Shown: positions 1-10,890, counted from the first letter of the stretch. The stretch is DNA of 64,000 nucleotides from Ascarosepion bandense (GCA_037127315.1 JBBBDQ010000348.1:2417501-2481500); one strand, 5' to 3'. Notes: generated by a model not told the origin, from the letters alone. Made by a program: numbers and translations.

Positions 1-905
1 GAGCAGAAGCCGTGAAAGTATTTATAGAAGAGACACAGCGAAGCCACGTCTCGCCGGTGGGAGAGAGACTGCAGGCGGTCTGCCAAGTCGGTATCTATCA
101 CATTACAGACCCTCCTCTGAACCTTATCGAGAAGCCCGAGGAGAACAGCAGGGGCACCCGACCAGATATGGCAGCAGTATTCAATGCACGGGCGGATGGT
201 AGATTTGTAAATGTGCAGGATAGATTTAGACGGAAAAAACTTCCGGGCCCTACACAGAGAACCGACTTTCATAGCAGCGGATTTAGCAATGGATTCGATA
301 TAGTCATTCCATTTGAGGTCCGCTGAAAGTGTGAGACCAAGTAGGCGTAGTGTTTTACTCTCTGGGAGGCAAGCTTGGTCCATGCTAATGGGAGGTAGGT
401 GAGATTGTCGATGATGGTTAATTGACAGTAGCTTCGTTTTAGAAGCATTAAAATTTACTAGCCATTTCTTACCCCAGTCCAATATGGATTGGAGGTCTTT
501 TTCAATCTCGGCTGCGAGTTTAGCTTTGACGCCTACACCAGATTTTTGTTGGAGGCGAGAGTAAACTGTGGTGTCATCGGCGTACAAACCTATTTGGGTT
601 CTTATGGAATCAGGGAGATCATTAATATATATCAGGAAGAGTGTAGGACCTAAGATGGAGCCTTGGGGGACACCTGCGTTTGTATGGTAGTTCTGAGAGG
701 CATGTCCGTTTAATACCACTTTCATTGTGCGGTTAGAGAGGAAGGACTGGATTAGTTCAAACAAATGTCCAGTTATACCATAGCTCCGCAGTTTACATAG
801 AAGGCCAGCATGCCAAACTCTGTCGAACGCCTTAGATATATCCAATGCAACGGTTCGAGCTTCGCCATTCCTGTCGAGTGCCTGGTATATGTACTCGGGT
901 CTTTC
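1..905 (-). mobile_element. LINE-A: non-LTR retrotransposon reverse transcriptase, C-terminal ~300 codons, frame still open
   Basis: Read on the minus strand, one frame stays open from about 905 to position 1 and leaves the window. Motif order is that of a non-LTR reverse transcriptase: ALDISKAFDRVW (motif A, near 845-810), GVPQGSILGP (674-645), YADD catalytic box (584-573), then the post-RT region with CIEYCCHIWSGAP and RRVCNVIDTDLADRL, ending in SLCLFYKYFHGFCS at the window edge. I checked codon phase at six points and it is constant. The copy is 5' truncated: the protein-like reading stops at a T-rich tract near 905-914, so endonuclease and early RT are missing. Motifs suit the Jockey/CR1/I group, but I cannot fix the clade. 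This is the best-preserved of about ten copies here. Confidence 0.88.
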
Positions 906-914
906 TTTTTTTTA

Positions 915-1334
915 AATGGTGTGACTTTTCAAGACGTCGTCAATCCTCCTTCTTTGTAATTTGATTTTTTGTAACACTTACACCTATTACGACGAAAGTA
1001 TTCCTTATTCTCTCATCCATTCATTCAAAGTACCTATTGATGTTCTCCTGCTTCTTCTGCTGACTGTGAATCCTGTTGTTTTTGACTTTTTGTCAATTTT
1101 GTTGTTGTTGTTGTTGTTGTCATTATGACCCATAGATTACAGCTGTCTGCTACTATAATGTGTTTCATTAAGACGGCTCGAAATTAGCATTAAATAAAAC
1201 AGTTTTATTAGTAAAATCTTATTGGTTTCCCTATTGAATCATGATATTTACGTCATGGCAATTAAGTGTAAAAAATAATATCGCCCAAAGAGCCACCAAT
1301 ACTCCGGCCGCACACCTCCACTAGATTTTTTTTA
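915..1334. other. no gene seen; AT-rich spacer
   Basis: The stretch holds a short GTT repeat near 1102-1119 and a partial duplication of the motif AATATCGCCCAAAG (near 1279 and 1342), the second lying at the 3' end of the next LINE-A copy. Nothing else is recognisable. Confidence 0.5.
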
Positions 1335-2085
1335 TAATAATATCGCCCAAAGCAAGACATTTTACTGCCACTGTTTTGAATGGGGTTACATAAGAGGAAA
1401 CTTATAAGAAAGAGTGACAGGTTAAAGGGGTGTCAGGAAGTGGCTAAAAGAAGAAGGATAATACTGATGAGAGCGGAGTGGTACATGAGAGAGAGGATGA
1501 GGTTAGGAAGATAGCAGATGGCTATTGACATTACATTTAAATTCTTGGAGATTGTAGCTGCCAGGAAATCAAGTAAACAGAAGGGAATTCCACAGGCAAG
1601 AAGTCCAAGTAAAGAAGCTGCTGGAGTAGAATTTGCGTTTACATTTTATTGGTTTCACAGTATAAGTGCGGGACCTAGTTGCTAATCCTGTGGATCGAAT
1701 ACGTTCAAATATAGGGAGCACTAGTGAGCTAAGTTCATCGGAGCAGAAGCCGTGAAAATATTTGTAGAAGAGACACAGGAAAGCCACATTTCCAGTGAGA
1801 ATGTGACTGTATCTGAGCTGCCAAGTCGGGATCGATCAAATTACAGATTCTCCGTTGGATTTTTTCAAGGACCCCTAGGTGGATAGCAGGTGCACCCGAC
1901 CAGATATGGCAGCAGTATTCAATGCACGGGCGGATGCTAAGTAGGGATCGATCACATTACAGATTCTCCGTTGGATTTTGTAAAGGACACCTAGGTGGAT
2001 AGCAGGTGCACCCGACCAGATATGGCAGCAGTATTCAATGCACGGGTGGATGGTAGATTTATATATGTGTAGGATTGTTTCAGAT
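1335..2085 (-). mobile_element. LINE-A copy 2: post-RT region and 3' UTR, with an internal 116 bp duplication
   Basis: On the minus strand this encodes HIYKSTIHPCIEYCCHIWSG, GVLYKIQRRICNVIDP and then SLCLFYKYFHGFCSDELSS and CLWNSLLF, matching copy 1 and the copies near 32.4 and 62.3 kb. The 3' end is the shared LINE-A tail, here AAGCAAGACATTTTACTGCC followed outward by an A/T run. A ~116 bp block is tandemly duplicated (about 1823-1938 and 1939-2054), so the IEYCCHIWSGAPAI segment appears twice. Frames are broken, so the copy is dead. The high-coordinate end runs straight into a mariner-type transposase remnant. Confidence 0.82.
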
Positions 2086-2378
2086 GAAAAAAATTGTCGA
2101 TGACATCTCTGCATAGTTGCTCCTTGATCTCACCAATATGTCTTATCTCATCGATCACCAATATGTCTTATCTCATCGATCAGCTGTTGAATTGTTTTTG
2201 ACTTGCTGCTTCATTGGCATATGCCTTATTTAGAGATGACTTCAAAAGAAAGAAATCTAAGGGCGTCAAGTTGCACGATCGTGGAGGATAATTGGCATTA
2301 GTTTTCTTGTTTAAACGACCATTTTCTTAACAGACTTCGATAACTTTAACACGTTGTTCGATTGTTAATCTTTCCATG
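2085..2378 (-). mobile_element. mariner-type transposase remnant with most of the gene deleted
   Basis: From the ATG at 2377 (minus strand) the translation begins MERLTIEQRVKVIEVC, the usual N-terminus of a large group of mariner/IS630-type transposases. After an in-frame stop and about ten more codons it reads NYPPRSCNLTPLDFF, which in that family lies near the C-terminal catalytic aspartate, several hundred codons downstream. It then continues through degenerate sequence including EIRHIGEIKEQLC. The DNA-binding middle and most of the catalytic core are therefore absent. The low-coordinate side contains a 25 bp direct duplication (2131-2180). The identification rests on remembered family motifs. 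Confidence 0.68.
2131..2180. repeat. 25 bp direct tandem duplication
   Basis: The 25-mer starting CACCAATATGTCTTATCTCA occurs twice back to back (2131 and 2156) inside the transposase remnant, a local slippage duplication. Confidence 0.85.
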
Positions 2379-2940
2379 GTTGAAATGTACAAAGACTGAA
2401 GTTGTTCAATCTGAAAGAGATTGAAACAAATCATTAGACGTTTAAATTTTATTCATATTTATAACTGGTCCAAGGTATTGAAAAATCCAATATATATTGT
2501 CTGAAGAAGTAAAGATATTTAAAATTAAAAATTTGTATTTAAAAATTTGGTTACCCTTTTTAAGGGATATGCTGTGGGAGATTCCAAATCAGAAATCCGT
2601 CTTCAACGGGAACAACCTTTTTTATTTTTTTTTAATCATTTCACCGCAAAAAAGGCAATAAAGCCACTAAGATGAAATAGTGTTAACTAATGTGAAAAAG
2701 AAAAACCAATAAAGAAAAAAAGAAAGAGGAATTTTAAAAAATACGGCAACAATTAGTACTGCATTTACATATTTAAAGATCAAAGACGAAACCAGAAGAG
2801 AGTTCTACATGCAAACAGAGCATGAGAAGATAATATTAGCATAGAACTTATGGTTACATCCAGAAATTTTTTATAACCAATTTGATAAGATGCGTAAATT
2901 CATGAAGTCGAGGATTCATGGTGCAAAGCTCATCTGAAAA
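2379..2940. other. no gene seen; possible eroded LINE-A 3' tail
   Basis: Mostly AT-rich. Around 2627-2680 the sequence TTTTAATCATTTCACCGC followed by GGCAATAAAGCCACT resembles the minus-strand LINE-A tail seen elsewhere, but it is too diverged to delimit. Confidence 0.4.
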
Positions 2941-2941
2941 C

Positions 2942-3207
2942 TCAGTCAGTTAATTACCAGACGTGATACACATTTTGGCAGAATATTTTCTCGCAGAAGT
3001 TTGCCATTTCTGTGGTAGTCAACCAAACCTATAGAAACTAATCTGTCCTGTTTTAATCTATAGCTGGAGGGAGAAGAGATTATTTCATACTTTTCCCAGG
3101 TGTATTTGTGCGTAAGTGATTGCAACGTATTCAATTGGAATTTGAACTCGGCTCTTCGATTTCTCATTCTGAGCCGATAGCAACCACACCACAAGGCACA
3201 TTCGAAC
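2942..3207 (-). mobile_element. tRNA-derived SINE, internally deleted copy
   Basis: One of the window's dominant ~290 bp SINEs. On the minus strand it starts with the tRNA-like head (GTGTGGTTGCTATCGGCTCA, box-B-like GAGTTCAAATTCC) and ends in the family tail TTAACTGACTGAG. Part of the central ATCATGTC hairpin block is missing (near 2960-2975). Moderately diverged. Confidence 0.8.
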
Positions 3208-3641
3208 ATTTAACCTGAAAATATTTATAGAAATGGCACAAGAAAGCTCGACTGCAGCCGTGGGAAATGACTAAAACCGACATTCATGTAGTTGGCAAAA
3301 TAGTTTGATCCCTATTTACTTATTTTCTAGAGATAAATTTAAATTGTCCAACCTGCATTCTTTAGATCCAAAAATTGATCAAAATCTGAATTAAGGTTTC
3401 AATCTAGCGATGGAAGTATTGCCTGTTTTATTGTCTACAAAACAGTTAATCGATATTATTTTAATGTTAGTAATATTAACCAAGATTTTGCATTCATATT
3501 CCTCAGCAAAACCTGCTTTAATCAGTTCATGGTTGTGAGCATACGTGGTAAATGTGTAACAAGTGGGTCACCCAATATAATTCCTAACAAACTTAAGCAA
3601 CGCTAGTATAATAATGAACATTCAAATTGAAAAATATTCCG

Positions 3642-3644
<3 letters not shown>
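3208..3644. other. no gene seen
   Basis: Unique-looking AT-rich DNA. The part near 3210-3260 still carries a few words resembling a LINE-A segment (AGAAATGGCACAAGAAAGC), but this is too weak to call. Confidence 0.4.

Positions 3645-3691
<47 letters not shown>
3645..3691. repeat. (TA)n microsatellite
   Basis: Pure AT dinucleotide run ending at the left edge of an inverted-repeat structure. Confidence 0.95.
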
Positions 3692-3692
<1 letters not shown>

Positions 3693-3697
3693 CGAAA

Positions 3698-3890
3698 ATT
3701 AACGAAGATTAACGAAACTGGTTATAAACAACTGACAATTTGAAATGATTTGTTTGAATATTATTTTTCATCAATACTCGTATTTAAATAGATATTCTGT
3801 TTATAATCAAACAGTATACATATATATTTTTACCGACCCCTATTTTAAATTGAGGGCTGTTTATAACCAGTTTCGTTAATCTTCGTTAAT
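3698..3890. repeat. 32 bp perfect inverted repeat, 129 bp spacer
   Basis: Arm ATTAACGAAGATTAACGAAA... (3698-3729) returns as its exact reverse complement at 3859-3890 (...TTTCGTTAATCTTCGTTAAT). The left arm directly follows the (TA)n run. The structure overlaps the larger inverted repeat at 3750-4222. Confidence 0.9.
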
Positions 3891-4222
3891 TTCTGTAACT
3901 TGTTTGCATTTGTTAACATTAAAATACATTTCAGAGCAAAGATGTTATTACGATGAATTCGAAAATTGTGTTATAGGCGTGATTTAACTTCCTTTAGACT
4001 GATCGTCATTCGTGGTCGAGAGGTCTAAGACGCGCCAGATCACATGGTTGCTTCCCCTATGTGGATAGGGGTCGCAGGTTCGAATCCTGCCGAATGACAC
4101 ATTTTCGTAACAAAAATGTATCGTAAATAATCAGGCCGGTAGAAATAAATATATAATACTGTTTGATTATAAACAGAATATCTACTTACATATGATTATC
4201 GATCAAAAATAGTGTTCAGACA
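3750..4222. repeat. ~87 bp inverted repeat with a ~300 bp spacer holding a tRNA-like sequence
   Basis: Left arm (about 3750-3836) contains GATATTCTGTTTATAATCAA and ends TTTTACCGACC. The right arm (about 4135-4222) begins GGCCGGTAGAAA and contains the reverse complement TTGATTATAAACAGAATATC. The arms are imperfect outside this core. The spacer contains the right arm of the smaller repeat and the tRNA-like sequence at 4005-4099. Both sides end in (TA)n. Confidence 0.82.
4005..4099 (+). tRNA. tRNA-like sequence with long variable arm (Leu/Ser-type or pseudogene)
   Basis: Seven-base-pair acceptor stem GTCATTC (4005-4011) with GAATGAC (4092-4098), perfect T arm GCAGG/TTCGAAT/CCTGC, an A-box-like GTGGTCGAGAGGTCTAAGAC, and a long variable arm CCCCTAT-GTGG-ATAGGGG with a perfect 7 bp stem. 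The anticodon arm is poor: the best fold closes CCA on TGG around a GATCACA loop, which would give anticodon UCA but lacks the invariant U33. The type II architecture and D-arm wording look leucine-like. I treat it as a leucine-derived tRNA-like sequence or pseudogene. It lies within an inverted repeat. Confidence 0.6.
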
Positions 4223-4226
<4 letters not shown>

Positions 4227-4278
<52 letters not shown>

Positions 4279-4500
4279 TAACTTTAATCCAAAAGGAAAA
4301 GTAGGTAGGTAAATCCCAAACACCTGATCCAAATTAATATTAAAACTGATCAAGATGGAGAGTTCAATGCAATTTATATTCAAGTTACAGAGCCAGTTAT
4401 AAAATAAAACAAATTCTGATGTTCAAATTTGTTGTATGGCCATTTCTACGGGAAATTTCTAAGAGAAATTTCGCGTATCCTCAGCAACAAATTTTTATTA
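4227..4500 (+). repeat. (TA)n tract plus dispersed repeat shared with 26.7 kb
   Basis: After the (TA)n run (4227-4275) the sequence CTTTAATCCAAAAGGAAAAG... through GAGTTCAATGCAATTTATAT and GTTCAAATTTGTTGTATGGC matches 26675-26895 in the same order and orientation, also headed by (TA)n. No coding potential or recognised family. Confidence 0.7.
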
Positions 4501-5459
4501 CAAAAACTAAATGACAAAATGAACAAAGATATTTTTACTCTCTCTCTCTCTTTCACTTTATCACACACAGTCATACACGCACTCATTGAGAACCTTTCTT
4601 TTGAAATACTACACGATTCCCAATTGTTTTGTAGCCATTGCAAATCCTACCGTTACTTCCAGTTTCCTTTCCATTTTAAATGGAACTCTGAAAGAAAATG
4701 GAGTAGGTAGCAAACTTGTCTCGTGGATGCAGTAAATTGCTTGGCAGGACATAAAATTCGATATTTGCGTGTTTTGTGTCAAGCGCTTTTGCGCATGTGC
4801 GACAGACAACACTTGAAAATGGCCGCTTACTGTGATACAGTCGGAGAGATAAGAGAATCGACATTAATTCACAGGAAAGTGATATAGCCACTTCAAAGAG
4901 TTTCCTTTTGAATCGATCCATTTCCCGGCTGGACCAGACCAGCTGGTGGCCGATACGAAATCAACTTCTTAGGTAATCATCTCTCCGTCATTTACCTTGA
5001 AATTAAAAGAATTGAAAAGAACCAAATCACAGTCTTTGAAAATTCCATCAGATATCAAGAAAGAAGAAAAGAGACAATGAAGAAAAGACTGTAGCGGTTG
5101 TGAAAGAAAAACAATTCAAAATATAAGATACACTCGACTTGATAAGAAATTTTATAAATGTATAAAGACCATTTTATTTTTTTAGCTCTAGCACAGACGT
5201 CAAATTCGAAATGACTCTTGTTTCTAACGGATTAAAAGACATAACTATTACCCAGTTTAACAAATCTGTACGAAGACAGTATAATTAGCTTGGTAATCCT
5301 GATTTTTTTCTTTTTATTTTTTTAAAGACTGAGTTATAATTATATCAATGACTCATTTTTTAAAAATACTCAAATAAGATTTTAGTTTTTCTTTTTTTAT
5401 CTTACGTTAATATTAAATATAAATATACGTTTAATGCTTTTGTTTGATCTAAAAGCCTT
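4501..5459. other. no gene seen
   Basis: AT-rich single-copy-looking DNA with short CT-rich runs (4540-4552). Overlapping short frames on both strands have no recognisable domain and I leave them out. Confidence 0.5.
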
Positions 5460-5830
5460 TTCGACTGTTTTTAATACATTTTGAATACATTTTAAATACA
5501 TCTAAAAATATTGTAGTACACATTTAATATATTTTTTAATGTTTTTTGTTTGAACTAAGTCCATCTTTTATTGTTTTAAATACTTTTTTCATGCATTTTA
5601 AATACCGTTTTAAAATAAATTTTCATACATTTTTAATATATTTTTCATACATTTTAAGTACCGTTTTTAAGAAATTTTCATACATTTTTAGTACATTTTA
5701 AATACTATTTTTGATAAATCTTCATACATATCTAATATATTTTTCATACATTTTAAATACCGTTTTTAAAATTTTTTTTATACATTTTTAATATATTTTT
5801 CACTTTTTGTTTGAACTAAATGCATTTTTT
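5460..5830. repeat. AT-rich tandem repeat array, irregular ~45-65 bp units
   Basis: Units built from TTTTTCATACATTTTAAATA followed by CCGTTTTTAA and ATTTTTAATATA recur at least five times with length variation. Confidence 0.8.
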
Positions 5831-7176
5831 TTATTTAAAATTAATTATTTGAAAATAAATATATTTCAAAGTTTTTGAAAAACATATTTTCGTTTCGTCA
5901 ATATAAAATAAGTATAACAGAAATCCAAATACACCTGTGAAAAAGTCCATATAAAAAAACTCATAAAAAATAAAAACCCCGAGTGAATAATGCAAAGGGT
6001 ATCTTTTATTGATTACCGTAAAACTAGCTTCGAGGGAACCCAGGTGGTACATTGAAACGTTAGATAAAAAAAGTAGCAAAGTTAAGAGAAGTCGTCTTCA
6101 TGAATTGATGTGTAATAATTGGCAGTTAATAGTTTCTTATTGATTGATTCGTTTACGGCTTATCAACGACTATTTAATACCAAATAATATTTTAAATTGT
6201 AAGAATATTTCGTCAGGAAAATAATAATGATTTAATAAATACAAATCTTACTAATTATTCTATACCTGGGTGAGAAAAATTGGATTTATATTTTTCTCAA
6301 GGGTATTTGTCTGTAAGTAAATATAACGAACCGAAATGGAATTAGAAATCAGCGTTCAAATAAACTTCCCTGGGTCTTTATCTATTCCACCACCCGCACA
6401 TTCAAACTTACAGCACCTGATATTCTTAAGTGGTCAACCATCTAGGTACTGGCCAACTTTGGTAGTCCTACAGGTACTGGTGTTTCAATTTGATGTGGCC
6501 GTTAGCCAATATTTTGTGTGGCGACGTTTTGAAAATGTTAGCGTTATGAGCATGAGACACGGTTTCTAATCTCAATGTGGCCGATTTATCAAGGATAAAA
6601 CTTTTTGATAATATCGGTCTGGGGAGGCAATCCTAATGTGTAGCAATTTTGTTAGGGTAGAAAAAACAATCCTCGACTAAAATTATGTATACGAAATTCG
6701 GAAGTTGTTAACCCGGGAGTACTAACCACCAACGTTGTAATAGACGACTCGAAGACCAGCTACTGTGACAAGACCATCACGACTAGCGACCCGAGAGCGT
6801 CGTCATAATTGATGCTGTGTCGACAGCATAAACCCTGACTCAGGTTCCGGAGTTCATCATAAGTGTTTTCCGTGACACAGGGTAGGTCGGGCCGCGTCAT
6901 AATGCGTTGTTATTTAAAAATGTTAAAACGAAAAATGCCTCACATTTATCTGTTGTTTACATAAATCATTTAATGTTTCAATATCAAGCGTTGGGTGGAA
7001 AACGTCTTGTTGTGACCTCTAATCAATGAGAGGCCAAATTAATACTGACAGGAGAATTAAAAGGAAAGGATCATTAGTGGGACTGATAAGTCGGGGGAGT
7101 TCTGAAAAGAAATTCAATTCGTACAGAAATGGAAGGATGAAAATGCATGCGTCTTTGTCACAAAGAATAAATGCGT
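5831..7176. other. no gene seen; one eroded SINE trace
   Basis: Around 6265-6405 the order GGATTTATATTTTTCTCAAG, GGGTATTTGTCTGTAAGTAA and GGAATTAGAAATC follows the minus-strand SINE body (AAGGGTATTTGCGCGTAAGT in good copies), so an old copy is likely. 6660-6900 is less AT-rich than its surroundings but matches nothing I recognise. Confidence 0.45.
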
Positions 7177-7326
7177 GACTTGTTACTCTAACAGTGTTAT
7201 GCATACTAGTTTTCAATACTAAATGCTTGACTTGTTACTCTAACAGTGTTATGCATACTAGTTTTCAATACTAAATGCTTGACTTGTTACTCTAACAGTG
7301 TTATGCATACTAGTTTTCAATACTAA
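7177..7326. repeat. 52 bp tandem repeat, about three copies
   Basis: GACTTGTTACTCTAACAGTG starts at 7177, 7229 and 7281, each unit running through TTATGCATACTAGTTTTCAA. Copies are almost identical, so the expansion is recent. Confidence 0.92.
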
Positions 7327-8360
7327 TCAATACAGCATAAAAAATATGTTTATAATTACGCCCTTTATGGACGTTGTGTCTCAAAAGAAAAATCCACAAA
7401 TACGCCATAAATATTATCTCTCGATTTCAGAGCAAACCCTGCTGCCGCACTAAAAGCGTTGTTAAACATGTCCGTTGGTAACGACGATGGGACAACAAAG
7501 TGGGAATTGGTCCATAACATTTAGCCTAGAATGCGATCAGCTTTGGAAAAGCTGAAGCAAACGGCAGTATAAAAGTTTGGTCGAAATCAATAGTCGTCTG
7601 TGAGAGAATATTCCATGAATGATTTCCGACCGTCTTTTACTTATCAGATTCCTTAATACCGCGCAATATATTATCTCTTCTCCATCAGAAAATCAGTAAG
7701 ATTTAATCTCTTATCCTGACGCTAGGTCAGACGTTTTGAATCTTACAGTCAGAGATAAACTAACGCTCTTCATTGCATTGTTGCAAAGGCTTGAATGCCT
7801 GGTGCAGAAATTGACCATTACTTGAACCAAAGATTTTTGCCTGATACAAAGAGTTTCAATGAAGTATTTATCTGCGATCAAATGACCAGCCTTGCGGGTA
7901 ACGTTTGCTAAAGTTGGCAGTTGAGATAAAGGCTTTTGGTGATTTGATTGAGCAGGTTAAATAGCTCTGGAAAATGTACTGAGTTACCCATTCTTATCCA
8001 TAAAATATTTTGGCATGACATTTTGACTAGATACTCGATGGCCTGCGCAATTAGTTTCGTGCATAGATGTGGCTAACCTTTTATCAATATGCCCAACGCA
8101 TAGAGAGAATGCAAGTCAGATGTCGGTTCATAATTTTTACAAATACATTATTCTTAAATTCCTATTACGAACGCAGTTTATTGATTCGATATTCAAATTT
8201 TTTTATTGGAATGGTAATTTTTTAAGTTACGAAAATAAATTTATAGTCTGCTATTCTGACATTAAATTAAGATTCTGCAACAGTTTTTATTATAAACAAA
8301 GAATTTCTTTCTTCTAAATTTACTGCCATAATTTTCTTGGACACGTATATATAGCATAGG
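7327..8360. other. no gene seen
   Basis: AT-rich DNA of mixed composition; no motif, repeat or convincing coding region found. Confidence 0.5.
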
Positions 8361-8652
8361 ATGTGCATTGTGGTGCAGTGGATATCAACACGGAACGACA
8401 AATCGGGGTGCCGAATTCTTTGCATTTACTTACGCACAAATACCCATGGGAAAGGTATTAATCCGTTTCTTCCCTCCAGTTATGGGTTAAATAATAGAAC
8501 AGATTGGGTTCTATAGCCTTGGTTGGCAACCAGTCTACTACAGAAAGCAATGGCAACCTACTTCGGGATAATCTTCTGCCCAGTCAGTCATCTTTCGAAA
8601 GAGACATGATCGCCCAAAGTGTGTATCATGTATGGGACTTAACTGACTGACT
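8361..8652 (+). mobile_element. tRNA-derived SINE
   Basis: Head GTGCATTGTGGTGCAGTGGA (A-box-like), weak B box, then the family body ATACCCATGGGAAAGGTATT, CAACCAGTCTACTACAGAAA and tail CACTTAACTGACTGA... Orientation is head to tail on the plus strand, and the next repeat unit follows directly. Confidence 0.88.
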
Positions 8653-8947
8653 AAATATAATAGTTAAAAACTTGATTAAGGCATAAAGTGTGGGATCAGT
8701 TTTATATTTTTATGAAGTAATAAACTAAACCCCTACTAATTACTACTTAATAATATAATACATCTCTTCCCCCTCTAGCTATGAGTCAGATAATAGGACG
8801 TATTGGGTTCTATAGCCCTGAATGGCAAACATTCTGCCACTGAAAGTAATGGCAACCTACTGCAGGATAATCTTCTGCCCAGTCAGTCATGTCTCTTTGG
8901 AGACATAATCGCCTAAGCGTGTATCACGTATGCTATTTAACTGACTG
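8653..8947 (+). mobile_element. SINE-tail tandem unit (hairpin linker plus headless SINE)
   Basis: The SINE tail is followed by a ~110 bp linker (AACTTGATTAAGGCATAAAG ... GATCAGTTTTATATTTTTAT ... TAATAATATAATACATCTCT) and then a second SINE lacking its tRNA head. This is the same linker-plus-tail unit arrayed at 13.85-14.7 kb. Confidence 0.82.
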
Positions 8948-9215
8948 AATATATTCCAAAGCCAACATCAAAAATTACCAAAAATGAAGATACTTCCTGA
9001 CACACAGATTTTATTTGAATGCACATATTTTATAAACTGTAATTCACAAAATTACGCACAAGTTACATTGATTTTACGATGTAACATATCTTATTAAACT
9101 ATTCAAGATCGTATCTGTGATTTGTCGCGCAGTAAGGATCAAAATCAGTAGTAATGTTCAACTTAAATAGACTCAATAACAATTGTCTCACAATGAGATG
9201 CACAGACTAATAAAA
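8948..9215. other. no gene seen
   Basis: Short AT-rich spacer between two SINEs in opposite orientation. Confidence 0.5.
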
Positions 9216-9497
9216 GTCAGTTAAGTGCCATACGTGATACACGCTTGGGCGATCATGGCTGACTGGGTAAAAAGATTATCCCGCAGTAAGTTGCCATTAC
9301 TTTCTGCAGTAGACTGGTTGCCAGCAAAGACTATAAAACACAATCTGTCGTGTGATTTGATCCCTCACCGGAGGAAAGAGACGGATTAATAACTTTCCCA
9401 AAGGTATTTGCGCGTAAGTGAATGCAAGGAATTCAATTGGAATACGAACTCGACTCCCCGATTTCTCATTCAGAGTCGATATCCATTGCACCACAAC
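9216..9497 (-). mobile_element. tRNA-derived SINE
   Basis: Reverse orientation copy. From 9497 down it reads GTTGTGGTGCAATGGATATC, then the B-box-like GAGTTCGTATTCC, the body AATACCTTTGGGAAAG and the tail CACTTAACTGAC. The central block between GGGCGATCATG and GCTGACTGGG is shortened. Confidence 0.87.
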
Positions 9498-9644
9498 GCC
9501 TGACAACTTAAACTAATAATGAAAATATACTAAACACTTCAAATACCTCCAGAGTTATAACAAACTTAGTATAAGTGATAAAGAAGATTGAAAATAGAAT
9601 AGGATATCTAGAATTAAATTACTCAAGAGGGTAAAATATAACAA

Positions 9645-9648
<4 letters not shown>

Positions 9649-9692
<44 letters not shown>
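9649..9692. repeat. (TA)n microsatellite at a Helitron-like 5' edge
   Basis: Pure TA run immediately before AAGGCAAGATGTTTGTGCG. Confidence 0.95.
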
Positions 9693-9695
<3 letters not shown>

Positions 9696-10492
9696 CAAGA
9701 TGTTTGTGCGTGTGTCTGTCTTTATTTCTGTCAGTCTGTATGTCCTTTATACAAATCCACATTTTTTACCCGATTCTCACACAACTTCACACAAATATTT
9801 TTTGAATTTCCGGTCAGGTCATGGGCTACCTATTTTTACCGATTTTCCCCCGATATTGATACCTTTTATCGTGATGCCTGCTACAGAATTGGCTCTAACA
9901 TGGTAAAATTATAGTTTTTAGTCTCAAACATTAGTAGATCTCAAACGACTCATTTTCCCCAATATCGGAAATCGATACCCCCGATATTCTATCGAATCTG
10001 ATAAAAAACTGATATTCAGCCATCAATATTGCTCATTTTCTCCAATTTTACTCCCGATGGGTACGATATTTTCATGGCCTTACTTAGGTTAGTTTATCCT
10101 TGGATGACTTATCTGACTCCGATATTTTTAATCGATACCCTGATATCCTATCGGGTCTGTTAAAAATCAGATTTTCAGTCCTTTTATTTTGGTTTTTGCT
10201 TCGGGTTTTGCTCTAAGTAGGTATAATTGTAGTTCTTAGTCCCAGCCATGATACCATTTATTCAGAGGACTTATTTAGCCTGCAGAATTCAGTTTGCGAC
10301 AGGAAACTTACTTGACATCGATACCGGAAATCAAAATTTGACTTACATCCATTCATTTTCGTAAGTTCTACGTCTTCGAGAACAAACTTTCGACAAACTA
10401 CGTTTTTCGTGCCAATGTCCAAAGAGTCTGAGCTTCAGGACCATGGATTAAAGCTTTCATTACACCCGAGCAACGCCGGGCTATACTGCTAG
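9693..10492 (+). mobile_element. non-autonomous Helitron-like element (H1), longest copy
   Basis: Begins after a TA run with AAGGCAAGATGTTTGTGCGT and ends TTACACCCGAGCAACGCCGGG-CTATACTG-CTAG followed by T. A short GC hairpin (CCCG...CGGG) about 8 bases before a terminal CTAG flanked by T is the known Helitron 3' layout. The same two ends occur at 27865-28049 and 33386-33565, and the 3' end alone at 28251-28292 and 22170-22203. No helicase coding is seen. The Helitron assignment is inference from the end structure. Confidence 0.65.
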
Positions 10493-10890
10493 TGATAATA
10501 TAAAACTTAGCAAATTAAAGAGATGCAAGACAGAGACTGTGATAGTCGTGGTTACGGTGTTAGTTTTCACTTTTTTTTTTTTAATTCTTTCAATAGTGCG
10601 TCGTATTTTAGAAAGAAACAAAACTACTATCAGTGTCCAAAGTGTCATCTTTCTACAGGCATTTCTTCTGAATGTTAGCACCATGAAAGTTTACGATTTC
10701 TTCATGAACTTTCTCTGGAATCTATCCAAGACTTTCCGTTGCGACCGTTTCTGATTGTATCTGTCACTCAATTAACAACTGTTATTTTTCCTGTCTATAT
10801 GTTCCGATGAATCTCGATTTTGAGACCGCTATAACTAGTAAGTTCTGTCTTTTGTCTTTTCCTACTTTTGCAAAGAAATTCATGTCTGTA
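10493..10890. other. no gene seen
   Basis: AT-rich spacer with a T-rich run at 10570-10582; overlapping frames on both strands have no recognisable content. Confidence 0.5.

Noticed and set aside
4005..4099. Functional selenocysteine or UGA-suppressor tRNA
   Set aside because: The UCA reading depends on a weak anticodon stem, U33 is absent, and the acceptor/T-stem lengths do not match the selenocysteine type; kept only as tRNA-like.
6700..6905. Possible LTR (TGTTAACCCGGGAGTACTAA...)
   Set aside because: The start resembles some LTR ends, but there is no matching second copy, no CA terminus with duplication and no retroviral-type coding nearby.
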